In this document: positions 1 through 5,428 of the stretch, in pieces
How the letters are laid out: each line of letters starts with the position of its first letter
Position numbering within the stretch: the stretch's first letter is position 1
NCBI GenBank assembly: GCA_024281135.1
Contig: JAMXLG010000071.1
Span: 1 to 5,428, forward strand
Length of the DNA: 5,428 bases
DNA from: Vulcanimicrobiia bacterium
GTDB taxonomy: Bacteria > Eremiobacterota > Eremiobacteria > Baltobacterales > Baltobacteraceae
Direction of reading: 5' to 3'
Translations under genes and position numbers: made by a program
The notes under the pieces: generated by a model
What the model was told of the DNA's origin: nothing
The model's input: the letters and a program-made list of their open reading frames with translations, nothing else
The model's database searches: none

Positions 1-1
1 C

Positions 2-1345
2 GAATTGGTGTCGTCACTTTGGGCTGGAGAAACTGAAGAGAAGGACATTCTTAGTGTACTTGCGTCGCTCGTCGACAAGTCGTTGGTGCAATGTGACGTG
101 TACGCCGAACCACCACGTTACAAAATGCTAGAACCTGCGCGACAATATGCGCGCGAAAAACTTCATGAGCACGATGAGCAGAACGCGGCTGCCCGAGGAC
201 ACGCGAGCGCCCTTCTCGCACTCGCTGAAGATTTTGATTCGAGGCTGGAGCATACGCCCGATCAAGTGTGGAATGCGTACGTCGAAAGGGAACGCGACAA
301 TTTCCGCGCTGCATTTGAGTGGGCGCTCGGACCGCAGGGCGACACCGATCTCGCACTGCGAATGGCGGCGTCAAAAACGGCGGGTTGGTGCGGACTCCAA
401 TCGGGTGAACTGCGGAAGTGGGTGAGTGCAGCACTGAACGGCTGTACCGAAACCACGCCGTCTGAAGTGACGGCGAAGCTCGCAATTGCAGCGGCTCGAA
501 TTGCCCTAGCCTTCGGGAAGGATGCCAACGCGAGCCTCGCTGAGAGCCGGCGTGCGCTCAACGTTCAGAAAGCCGATGACCTTCGGGCTCGGGCCGCAGC
601 AGGACACTTGGTTGGACTCGCACTCCACATGTTGGGACGCTTCGATGAGGCAGAACGTGTGCTGCGCGAGGCGCGCGCGGCCGCCCGCTCCAGCGGCGCA
701 CAATTTGAATATTATGCTGCAACCAACACTTTGGGCATGGTACGCTGCAGTGCTGGAGATGTAGATGAGGCGCGCACGCTAATGGCAGAAGCGCTCCAGC
801 AAGTTCGAGCTGCCGGATGCGCTCGGCACGTAGCCGCTGTAACTAACACACTCGCCGAGATCGAATTCGTTTCCGGAAACGTTGAAAAGGCGGTACAGCT
901 AGCCGAAGAGGCGCTGCAATTTTTGCGATCTCGCTCCGATTTGCTGCGCCTTTTGTTTACTCTTTGTAACTTATCGGCATATCTTATAGCACTTGGTCGT
1001 TATCGAGAGGCCCGGGATTATGCGCATGAGGCGCTCCGCGCCGCGCGCGCACTCGGAACAACGAGTTATCTCGAATGGGTAATGCAGCACCTCGCTGCTG
1101 TCGCAATCCTCAGCGGCGAAAATGGTGAACACAATACGAAACTTCGTCGTGCGGCGAACATTCTCGGATTTGTCGACGAACGCAGGCGAAGCGCCCACGC
1201 TCGAGAGTACACGGAACAGCAAGAGTACGATAAGATGATGTGCGCGCTGCGCGAAGTTTTCGATGAAGATGAACTAACGAGGTTCATGGCTGCTGGAAAA
1301 GCGTGGTCGGAAGACCAAGCCGTTACGGAAGCACTAACGATATAG
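2..1345 (+). CDS. ATPase/TPR transcriptional regulator (AfsR/LuxR-like), C-terminal part, 5' truncated
   Basis: The frame is open to the left edge, so the true start and the expected N-terminal DNA-binding and NTPase domains lie outside the window. Residues are counted from base 5. Residues 19-53 (LASLVDKSLVQ, then RYKMLEPARQYAREKL) match the winged-helix-like junction that follows the NTPase in predicted-ATPase regulators (COG3903 type, as I recall the family). Residues 90-122 (YVERERDNFRAAFEWAL, then LALRMAA) are the usual start of the helical sensor region. About four TPR-like helix pairs follow near 195-228, 237-270, 277-310 and 318-350, with repeated G-x-x-x-E/K-A cores such as GRFDEAERVL and GRYREARDYA. 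The C-terminus (TEQQEYDKMM, then FMAAGKAWSEDQAV) is the acidic tail typical of these proteins. The likely role is a cytosolic, ligand- or partner-sensing transcription regulator; its target cannot be told from the window. It ends 12 bases before the convergent minus-strand operon, leaving no room for a separate terminator. Confidence 0.85.
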   Translation, partial: ELVSSLWAGETEEKDILSVLASLVDKSLVQCDVYAEPPRYKMLEPARQYAREKLHEHDEQNAAARGHASALLALAEDFDSRLEHTPDQVWNAYVERERDNFRAAFEWALGPQGDTDLALRMAASKTAGWCGLQSGELRKWVSAALNGCTETTPSEVTAKLAIAAARIALAFGKDANASLAESRRALNVQKADDLRARAAAGHLVGLALHMLGRFDEAERVLREARAAARSSGAQFEYYAATNTLGMVRCSAGDVDEARTLMAEALQQVRAAGCARHVAAVTNTLAEIEFVSGNVEKAVQLAEEALQFLRSRSDLLRLLFTLCNLSAYLIALGRYREARDYAHEALRAARALGTTSYLEWVMQHLAAVAILSGENGEHNTKLRRAANILGFVDERRRSAHAREYTEQQEYDKMMCALREVFDEDELTRFMAAGKAWSEDQAVTEALTI

Positions 1346-1357
1346 AATTGCGAGCGT

Positions 1358-1795
1358 CTACGATAAATAGTATTTCCCGTTGACTTCTTGCCCAATCACG
1401 GCAAAATTTGCGCGCGACTTCTCTAACGAATCAGATTTCCACGAAAATCGAATGCTCGGCACATCGACTGCTGCTTCGAGTTGCGCCATTGCTTTAAAGC
1501 CGGTAAAGCGGTATTGGCGTGCCGGGTCTTCATATGTAACGGGTTCGTCCAGCTTCGTGAAGACAAGCGTAAACGTCAACGAAGCGGGATGCGTTACAGT
1601 GTCATATTGAGGCCAATTTGGCTGGTCCACGATCGGTACATCGCGCATCGTTAGCGTAGTTCGTCGACCATCGGCGCTGATGTTCAAGGCTTCCGGTGAG
1701 AACGGTACAACCCAATAGAGCCCCGAAGGTGAGATAGGCGGATGATTATCGTGAATTTGATTGGCGGGAACCGCCGGTCCCCGAAAAAGGGTCAG
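1358..1795 (-). CDS. Small uncharacterised protein, probable CTG start
   Basis: I do not recognise a named family. From the CTG at 1795-1793 the protein is 145 residues and has no membrane segment or signal peptide. It looks like a soluble beta-rich protein. Features include a Pro/Asn/His-rich N-terminus (FRGPAVPANQIHDNHPPISP, residues 4-23), an alternating hydrophobic middle, and a C-terminus with FSWKSD and a closing VNGKYYLS. The only other start-like codon near the 5' end is TTG at 1687-1685, which would give 109 residues and remove the N-terminal block. That block looks protein-like and sits directly after the upstream stop, so I prefer the longer form. The junction reads CAT ATT TGA CTG: the stop of the preceding gene is followed at once by the proposed start, so translation is probably coupled. 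AAGGA lies 18 bases upstream, too far for a normal ribosome site. It is the third gene of the minus-strand operon. Coding status is fairly sure, the start is unsure, and the function is unknown. Confidence 0.65.
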   Translation of the reverse strand: MTLFRGPAVPANQIHDNHPPISPSGLYWVVPFSPEALNISADGRRTTLTMRDVPIVDQPNWPQYDTVTHPASLTFTLVFTKLDEPVTYEDPARQYRFTGFKAMAQLEAAVDVPSIRFSWKSDSLEKSRANFAVIGQEVNGKYYLS

Positions 1796-2197
1796 TCAAA
1801 TATGCGTGAAGGATCCTTGCAGCGCCTTACGCGCCGCCCAATACTCGCCGGTCATGTAGCCGAAATCCGTAGTTGGCGAACCGAACGCAAGACGATTCCC
1901 GTTGTTATCGGTTCCCATGCCGACGAAGCCGCTGCATCGACCGACGTTTCCTTTAAAGTGGTAAATATGTGAAAGTTCGACGTCCGGCCCTGCGGGTTGA
2001 TTGTGGCTACCGTTCTTGTCGAGCCACGGGATCGGAAAGGGGTCCACGCTTCCGTTGAACGGCTGCGATCGAAAAGGCGCTTCCTCAGACTCGAGTTGCG
2101 GCACGACCGGCGCTTGAGGAAATGCGAATGCACCACAAGTGAGGCAGCCCAGTTTAAGAAGCTTCGCCCTCGAGACGTTTACGTTATGCATAGTCAT
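1796..2197 (-). CDS. Putative exported protein of unknown function
   Basis: This gives 133 residues from ATG at 2197-2195. Alternatives are ATG at 2191 (131 residues) and TTG at 2206 (136 residues, overlapping the upstream stop). The N-terminus has a short basic part (SRAKLLK), then a hydrophobic run LGCLTCGAFAF and a Pro-rich stretch, which looks like an export signal. SRAKLLK resembles a twin-arginine motif in which the second arginine is replaced by Ala, so Sec export or a defective Tat signal are both possible. The mature part is rich in Gly, Asn, Asp and aromatics: PFPIPWLDKNGSHNQPAGP, then HIYHFKGNVGRCSGFVGMG, then a closing EYWAARKALQGSFTHI. This pattern suggests a small beta-structured secreted domain. 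There are Cys residues in the signal region (C-L-T-C) and one in the mature part. It lies 10 bases after the stop of the DUF302 gene and directly before the next gene, so all three should share one transcript. I recognise no characterised family. Confidence 0.7.
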   Translation of the reverse strand: MTMHNVNVSRAKLLKLGCLTCGAFAFPQAPVVPQLESEEAPFRSQPFNGSVDPFPIPWLDKNGSHNQPAGPDVELSHIYHFKGNVGRCSGFVGMGTDNNGNRLAFGSPTTDFGYMTGEYWAARKALQGSFTHI

Positions 2198-2207
2198 CGG
2201 ACGCAAT

Positions 2208-2612
2208 CTACGTTATGGTGTTCGTCAGCGTGTCCAACGCGCGGTCCATCGCTTCGATTCGCGCATCCATTCCCCTGACATTGTACTGCGCAGCAATCGC
2301 CGACATGGGTACGTATGCAACACTGACTATTCCGTTGTCGTCCCAGACGAGTAATTTTAGGGGAAGCTCAAGTGCAACAAGTGGAAACGCCTCCATCAGC
2401 GGCGTCCCACCCTTCGGATTTCCAAAGACAATAAGCGTCGTGGGCCGCAACGTCATACCGACTCCGACGGCGGCTGCGGCTTGATCGATCGTGGTGAAGA
2501 TCGTATTCCCCGAGGCAGACAGCGCTTTCGTGAGTTCTGCAACCGTGTCGGCGTACGAAAAACGGCTCGACTTTATTGTAACGGGAGTGCCTGTCACTGA
2601 GGTACGCTCCAT
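2208..2612 (-). CDS. DUF302 domain protein
   Basis: This 134-residue protein is the first gene of the minus-strand operon. Residues about 18-112 match the DUF302 pattern (PF03625, TT1751-like fold): an N-terminal YADTVAELTKALSASG helix, then FTTIDQAAAAVGVGMTLRPT, a central strand and turn TTLIVFGNPKGGTPLMEA, and the closing LELPLKLLVWDDNG followed by VSVAYVPMSAIAAQY. The Phe-Gly-Asn-Pro turn and the leucine-rich LPLKLLVW strand are characteristic. The DUF302 function is not established, so none is assigned. There is no signal peptide or membrane segment, so it is probably cytosolic. The ATG start at 2612-2610 is well supported by GGAGG eight bases upstream. The C-terminal tail (about 113-134, MDARIEAMDRALDTLTNTI) is a predicted amphipathic helix. 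The length is normal for a single-domain member of the family. The next gene starts 10 bases after its TAG. Confidence 0.88.
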   Translation of the reverse strand: MERTSVTGTPVTIKSSRFSYADTVAELTKALSASGNTIFTTIDQAAAAVGVGMTLRPTTLIVFGNPKGGTPLMEAFPLVALELPLKLLVWDDNGIVSVAYVPMSAIAAQYNVRGMDARIEAMDRALDTLTNTIT

Positions 2613-2812
2613 AAAAGTAACCTCCGAGTCTCTCCTAGGGTATTCGAAGAAAACCGGCTTGGTCTACCACGATTCTGCCGTGTTTCGCGGCAACCGGCGT
2701 CGCCGAACTTTCCGCCGGCCGCTCGGACCCGTTTACGGCGGGGCAAGATTTACGAAAGCTCTGGCGTCCTTGCAGGCGGAATTCGTGCCACCTTCGTCGT
2801 AGAAGTACGCCC
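2613..2812. other. Divergent intergenic region, probable promoters for both operons
   Basis: About 200 bases separate the divergent DUF302 and nuclease-like genes, so start signals for both transcripts are expected here. I found no convincing -35/-10 pair on either strand. The middle is GC-rich and contains an inverted repeat, CCGGCG at 2694-2699 and CGCCGG at 2713-2718, with a 13-base spacer. A shorter GCCG/CGGC pair lies near 2677-2691. These could be operator or transcript structures, but inverted repeats this short also arise by chance in GC-rich DNA. Open frames crossing the region on either strand have no protein-like features. Confidence 0.4.
2621..2625 (-). promoter_or_regulatory. Shine-Dalgarno site of the DUF302 gene
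   Basis: The minus strand reads GGAGG with 8 bases (TTACTTTT) before the ATG at 2612. It is the only textbook ribosome binding site in the window. It fixes the start of the DUF302 gene and marks it as the leading gene of the minus-strand operon. Confidence 0.85.
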
Positions 2813-3142
2813 GTGACTATGTCGCGGGTTTCTTTTGCGCATGAGAGTGAAGTGTCACTCACACGACTCTTCGATTTTTATCGCGTAAAGTGGGAGTACG
2901 AGCCCCGCTCGTTTCCCATCGAGTGGAATAGCGACGGCGAAGCCGTCGCCTTTTTTACACCCGATTTTTACCTACCCGAATACGACCTTTATATCGAACT
3001 CACCGTGGCCAAGTCCGCCTTCAACACGCGCAAGAATCGCAAATTGCGTCTGCTGCGCGAGCATCATCCGAACGTGCGCGTCAAGCTGTTCACACGCCGC
3101 GACGCAGAGCGGCTTTTTGCGCGCATTCCGAAGGCCGCATGA
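2813..3142 (+). CDS. Small PD-(D/E)XK-nuclease-like protein
   Basis: This is 109 residues from GTG at 2813. ATG at 2819 would remove two residues. A weak AGAAG at 2801-2805 sits 7 bases before the GTG and slightly favours it. The core FFTPDFYLPEYDLYIELT (about 47-64) has the layout of a restriction-endonuclease-like fold: an upstream acid (E13 in HESEVSLTRL), then P-D51, and E62-x-T on the next strand. It continues with a basic helix KNRKLRLLREHHP and a strand VRVKLFTRRD. In active nucleases the third position of E-x-K is usually Lys; here it is Thr64, with Lys67, Lys74 and Lys77 nearby. It may therefore be a nuclease with a moved lysine, or a non-cutting nucleic acid-binding relative. Its stop overlaps the hpt start (ATGA), so the two are translationally coupled. 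I recall similar small proteins beside hpt in other bacteria but cannot verify it. Fold assignment is moderately sure; activity is unknown. Confidence 0.75.
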   Translation: MTMSRVSFAHESEVSLTRLFDFYRVKWEYEPRSFPIEWNSDGEAVAFFTPDFYLPEYDLYIELTVAKSAFNTRKNRKLRLLREHHPNVRVKLFTRRDAERLFARIPKAA

Positions 3143-3648
3143 TCGGAGAAGTGCTCTTTGACGCCGCGACCATCGAGCAGCGCGTGCACGAGCTGGGCGC
3201 GGAGATCTCGCGCGATTATGCGGACAAACTTCCCGTTTTCGTCGGCGTGCTCAACGCCGCTGCTCCGTTTCTCGCCGATCTCACGCGGGCGGTGTCGATT
3301 CCATGCGAGTTTGACGTTATCGCTGTTACGAAATTCAGCGACGTCGAAGGGATCAAATTCCAAAAAGACACCTCAGCATCGGTTGAGGGTCGACACATTA
3401 TTCTAGTAGAGGACACGATCGACACGGGTATGACGCTTGGCTATGTGGTCAAGGCGTTGCTTGCTCGCCGACCAGCGTCTCTGGCAGTATGTACGTTATT
3501 GGATAGACCCACGCGCAGAATTGCCGATATAGATATCAGATACCGGGGTTTTCAGATCCCGGACGTTTACGTGGTGGGCTACGGACTTGACTACTTGGGA
3601 CGTTATCGTGAACTCCAGGCGCTTTATGCGCATGGTACATGGCCATGA
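3139..3648 (+). CDS. hpt: Hypoxanthine phosphoribosyltransferase
   Basis: This cytosolic purine salvage enzyme makes IMP (and usually GMP) from hypoxanthine (guanine) and PRPP. It is 169 residues, near normal for bacterial Hpt. The PRPP-binding signature is clear at 88-100 (ILVEDTIDTGMTL), with the two acidic residues E91 and D92. The purine-site region follows the family: TLLDRPTRR (119-127), then GFQIPDVYVVGYGLDY (137-152) and RYREL. Two loops deviate. The LKG(S/G) pyrophosphate loop reads L38-N-A-A, and the mobile-loop SSYG equivalent reads TKFSD (64-68) before VEGIKFQKD. These look like a divergent subgroup rather than decay, because the rest is intact. The ATG at 3139 overlaps the upstream TGA, and GAAGG at 3130-3134 is a plausible ribosome site four bases upstream. 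Its own TGA overlaps the likely start of the next gene. With purA downstream, it fits a purine salvage neighbourhood. Confidence 0.92.
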   Translation: MIGEVLFDAATIEQRVHELGAEISRDYADKLPVFVGVLNAAAPFLADLTRAVSIPCEFDVIAVTKFSDVEGIKFQKDTSASVEGRHIILVEDTIDTGMTLGYVVKALLARRPASLAVCTLLDRPTRRIADIDIRYRGFQIPDVYVVGYGLDYLGRYRELQALYAHGTWP

Positions 3649-4958
3649 GTAGATGCATGCGCGTCGCGGCGGCGCTCGCAGCTCTCATGTTTGCAATTCT
3701 GCCGCTACGCGCTCCCTCGCTCGAGTTGCAGTCAATCGCTCGTGCAGCGGCTGACTATAAAAATTCGAATCCGCGCCTGGAACAGATGTTCCGCTCGGCA
3801 CTGCTCGACACGGGCAAACTTGCCGAGTACGCTCCCGACGGTACCGCCTATATCAAGACGGGCGATATTCCCGCGGAGTGGCTGCGGGATGCAAGCGCTC
3901 AAGCACGCCCCTATTTGTTCTTCGCGAAGGACGACCCCGACACACGGCAACTTCTCCGCGCGATCATTACGCGCATGACGAAGTATCTGCAGGTCGACCC
4001 GTACGCGAACGCATTCACGATGGACTATCGCGTCTGGGAGCAGAAGTTCGAACTCGACTCGCTTGCCTACCCGGTAACGCTTGCGTGGAGCTATTGGAAG
4101 ACGACGGGCGACGCGTCCGTCTTCACGCCGGATTACCAGAAGGCGCTCGATTCGATTCTCGCGACGTTGCAACGCGAGCAAGACCATCCACGTAACTCGC
4201 GCTACACGCACAAAGAACTTTCGAACGACGGCAAAGGACGTCCAACCGGTTACACGGGCATGATTTGGACCGGCTTCCGTCCGTCCGATGATGCGTGCTA
4301 CTACAATTTCCTGATTCCGTCGGAGATGTTCGCAGTCGTCGCACTCGGCGACATGGCCGAAATCGAACGCGACGTCTATCACAACGTCGTCAAAGCGAAC
4401 GAAGCGAAGTCGTTGCGCGACGAAGTGCAGCGCGGCATTCAAACGTACGGTCTCGTACTCGTGCCGAAGTACGGATATATCTACGCGTACGAAGTCGACG
4501 GTCTCGGTCACGCGATTCTCACCGACGACGCAAACATTCCGAGCCTGCTCTCCGCTCCGTACCTCGGATACACCGTCCCGAACGACCGCTATTACGAAAA
4601 CACACGTCGCTTCTTGCTCTCACAAGACAACCCATCGTTTTATCAGGGACAAGTCGCACGCGGCATCGGCAGTTTCCACACGCCCGATCACTGGATCTGG
4701 CCGCTCGCGCTCATCATGCAAGGCCTAACGGCGACGACGGACACCGAAAAGCAAGACGTGCTCGGACAATTGCTCGCAAGCGATCCCGGCGATCACCTCT
4801 TGCATGAATCCTTCGATCCGAACGACCCGAAACGGTTCACCCGTCAGGATTTCGGCTGGCCAAACGCATTGTTCTCCGAATTCGTCATGACCGAATTCCA
4901 AGGCGTAGGCCAAATCCCAATGGGCGACACATCCGACCTGGAGTTCCGATCCGAGTAG
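3645..4958 (+). CDS. Exported glycoside hydrolase family 125 protein (exo-alpha-1,6-mannosidase type)
   Basis: This matches GH125 (formerly DUF1237, PF06824), metal-independent inverting enzymes that remove terminal alpha-1,6-linked mannose. Residues are counted from the ATG at 3639. Conserved blocks in order are TGDIPAEWLRDASAQ (74-88), FELDSLAYPVTLAWSYW (137-153), RPSDDACYYNFLIPSEMFAV (214-233), DGLGHAILTDDANIPSLLS (287-305), GIGSFHTPDHWIWPLALIMQ (342-361) and LLHESFDPNDP (387-397), then FGWPNALFSEF. By position, Asp217 or Asp218 is the likely general acid and Glu390 (HESF) the likely base, judged from the known Clostridium enzyme. The N-terminus is a Sec-type signal: SRCMR, a hydrophobic run to about residue 22, then a polar region with no clear A-x-A cleavage site. 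I prefer the ATG at 3645 because it overlaps the hpt stop as ATGA; 3639 would add two residues. The length is full for the family. The natural substrate is not shown by the context. Confidence 0.92.
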   Translation: MSRCMRVAAALAALMFAILPLRAPSLELQSIARAAADYKNSNPRLEQMFRSALLDTGKLAEYAPDGTAYIKTGDIPAEWLRDASAQARPYLFFAKDDPDTRQLLRAIITRMTKYLQVDPYANAFTMDYRVWEQKFELDSLAYPVTLAWSYWKTTGDASVFTPDYQKALDSILATLQREQDHPRNSRYTHKELSNDGKGRPTGYTGMIWTGFRPSDDACYYNFLIPSEMFAVVALGDMAEIERDVYHNVVKANEAKSLRDEVQRGIQTYGLVLVPKYGYIYAYEVDGLGHAILTDDANIPSLLSAPYLGYTVPNDRYYENTRRFLLSQDNPSFYQGQVARGIGSFHTPDHWIWPLALIMQGLTATTDTEKQDVLGQLLASDPGDHLLHESFDPNDPKRFTRQDFGWPNALFSEFVMTEFQGVGQIPMGDTSDLEFRSE

Positions 4959-4967
4959 TTTCAGGGG

Positions 4968-4991
4968 ATCCTTCGACAAGCTCAGGATGAC
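4968..4991. repeat. Dispersed 'TTCGACAAGCTCAGGATGA' type repeat with hairpin potential
   Basis: The stretch reads CTTCGACAAGCTCAGGATGA in its core (4971-4990), flanked by ATC and C. ATCCT (4968-4972) can pair with AGGAT (4984-4988) across an 11-base loop. From memory, this element recurs between genes in many environmental bacterial genomes. On the minus strand it translates as ILSLSKDP, a string often seen in spurious protein predictions. Only one copy is in this window, so repetition cannot be shown here. It sits 9 bases after the GH125 stop, the usual place for such elements, and may act as a 3' end structure. Confidence 0.6.
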
Positions 4992-5010
4992 ACGGGGGAC
5001 CCGAGCCCGT
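4992..5010 (+). other. Potential hairpin between the mannosidase gene and purA
   Basis: ACGGG (4992-4996) can pair with CCCGT (5006-5010) around a 9-base loop, directly after the dispersed repeat. Alternative pairings use the G-run at 4994-4998 with the CCCC at 5013-5016. There is no T-run after it, so it does not look like a classical intrinsic terminator. It could separate the upstream transcript from purA or simply be part of a longer repeat unit. Confidence 0.3.
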
Positions 5011-5024
5011 AACCCCAACTCGTT

Positions 5025-5428
5025 ATGAGTAAGGCGGATATTGTTGTCGGCATTCAGTGGGGAGACGAGGGGAAGGGGCGCGTCGTTGATTTGTACGCGC
5101 AGAATTACGACGTCGTCGCTCGATTCGGCGGCGGTGATAATGCCGGACACCAAATCAAGGCTGGTGATACCGATATTGCGCTGCGCATCGTGCCGTCCGG
5201 TGTGTTAAATCCACATGTAGAATTGTTTATCGGCGGCGGTACCGTTATTAGCCTGAGCGGACTGCTCGACGAGCTCGACCGACTGGCCGGAATCGGCATT
5301 GACGTTTCCAGGGTGAGGGTTTCCGACCGTGCGCACATCGTGTTTCCGTACCACGGTGCAGCCGATCGCGCGAATGAACGCGCGCGCGGAAGTGCGGCGA
5401 TCGGAACCACCGGACGCGGCATCGGCCC
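5025..5428 (+). CDS. purA: Adenylosuccinate synthetase, N-terminal part, cut by window end
   Basis: PurA joins IMP and aspartate with GTP to form adenylosuccinate, the first step from IMP to AMP, in the cytosol. The first 134 residues are present and in frame to the edge. The N-terminal signature IQWGDEGKGRVVDLYAQ (10-26) carries the catalytic Asp14. GGGDNAGHQI (35-44) carries the catalytic His42; these correspond to Asp13 and His41 of E. coli PurA. RIVPSGVLNP, FIGGGTVI and SDRAHIVFPYH follow in the usual order, and the fragment ends in the conserved IGTTGRGIGP. The usual GDEGKGK reads GKGR here, a mild change. The ATG at 5025 gives an N-terminus (MSKADIVVG) matching the family, though no Shine-Dalgarno site precedes it. 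It lies 66 bases after the mannosidase stop, with a repeat between, so it may have its own promoter. With hpt it forms a purine salvage-to-AMP neighbourhood. Confidence 0.95.
   Translation, partial: MSKADIVVGIQWGDEGKGRVVDLYAQNYDVVARFGGGDNAGHQIKAGDTDIALRIVPSGVLNPHVELFIGGGTVISLSGLLDELDRLAGIGIDVSRVRVSDRAHIVFPYHGAADRANERARGSAAIGTTGRGIG

Noticed and set aside
51..485. Minus-strand open frame of 144 codons inside the regulator
   Set aside because: It is antisense to the strongly matching TPR regulator frame, and its composition (Arg, Pro and Thr-rich) is typical of a shadow frame.
1346..1357. Terminator between the convergent regulator and minus-strand operon
   Set aside because: Only 12 bases separate the two stops and no stem with a T-run is visible there or just beyond.
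2491..2802. Plus-strand open frame of 103 codons over the DUF302 start and the divergent intergenic region
   Set aside because: It is antisense to the DUF302 gene and its ribosome site, has no ribosome site of its own, and its translation is not protein-like.
3732..4511. Long minus-strand open frame (259 codons) opposite the mannosidase gene
   Set aside because: It lies wholly antisense to the well-supported GH125 gene, is Arg/Val-rich with no domain-like pattern, and is explained by codon bias in the GC-rich gene opposite.
4725..5153. Minus-strand open frame across the end of the mannosidase gene and start of purA
   Set aside because: It is antisense to two solid genes and contains LSLSKD, the known by-product of the dispersed repeat.

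Overview
This is bacterial DNA of moderately high GC content from an organism I cannot name with certainty. Two things weakly point to an uncultured soil-type lineage such as Candidatus Eremiobacterota or a neighbour. One is the large AfsR/LuxR-like ATPase-TPR regulator at the left end. The other is a dispersed 'CTTCGACAAGCTCAGGATGA' type repeat, which I recall from many environmental genomes. This placement is inference from recalled patterns, not from a search.

Layout: (1) Bases 2-1345 (+) hold the C-terminal part of a predicted ATPase/TPR transcriptional regulator, cut by the left edge. (2) Bases 2612-1358 (-) hold a tight three-gene operon that converges on the regulator. It encodes a DUF302 protein with a strong ribosome binding site, a probably exported protein of unknown function, and a small uncharacterised protein. 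The last gene has no ATG, GTG or TTG start at its 5' end and appears to begin at a CTG directly after the preceding TGA. (3) A divergent intergenic region of about 200 bases (2613-2812) follows. (4) Bases 2813-4958 (+) hold a translationally coupled run: a small PD-(D/E)XK-nuclease-like protein, a hypoxanthine phosphoribosyltransferase (hpt), and an exported GH125 alpha-mannosidase. Both internal junctions can be read as ATGA stop/start overlaps. (5) A short spacer (4959-5024) carries the dispersed repeat and two potential hairpins. (6) purA (adenylosuccinate synthetase) starts at 5025 and runs off the right edge.

Together: Hpt makes IMP from hypoxanthine and PRPP, and PurA commits IMP to AMP, so the right half is a purine salvage/interconversion neighbourhood. 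The nuclease-like protein and the secreted mannosidase have no obvious link to it. The minus-strand trio is the least explained part of the window and the best candidate for an undescribed system. I see no tRNA, rRNA, CRISPR array, transposase or phage gene.
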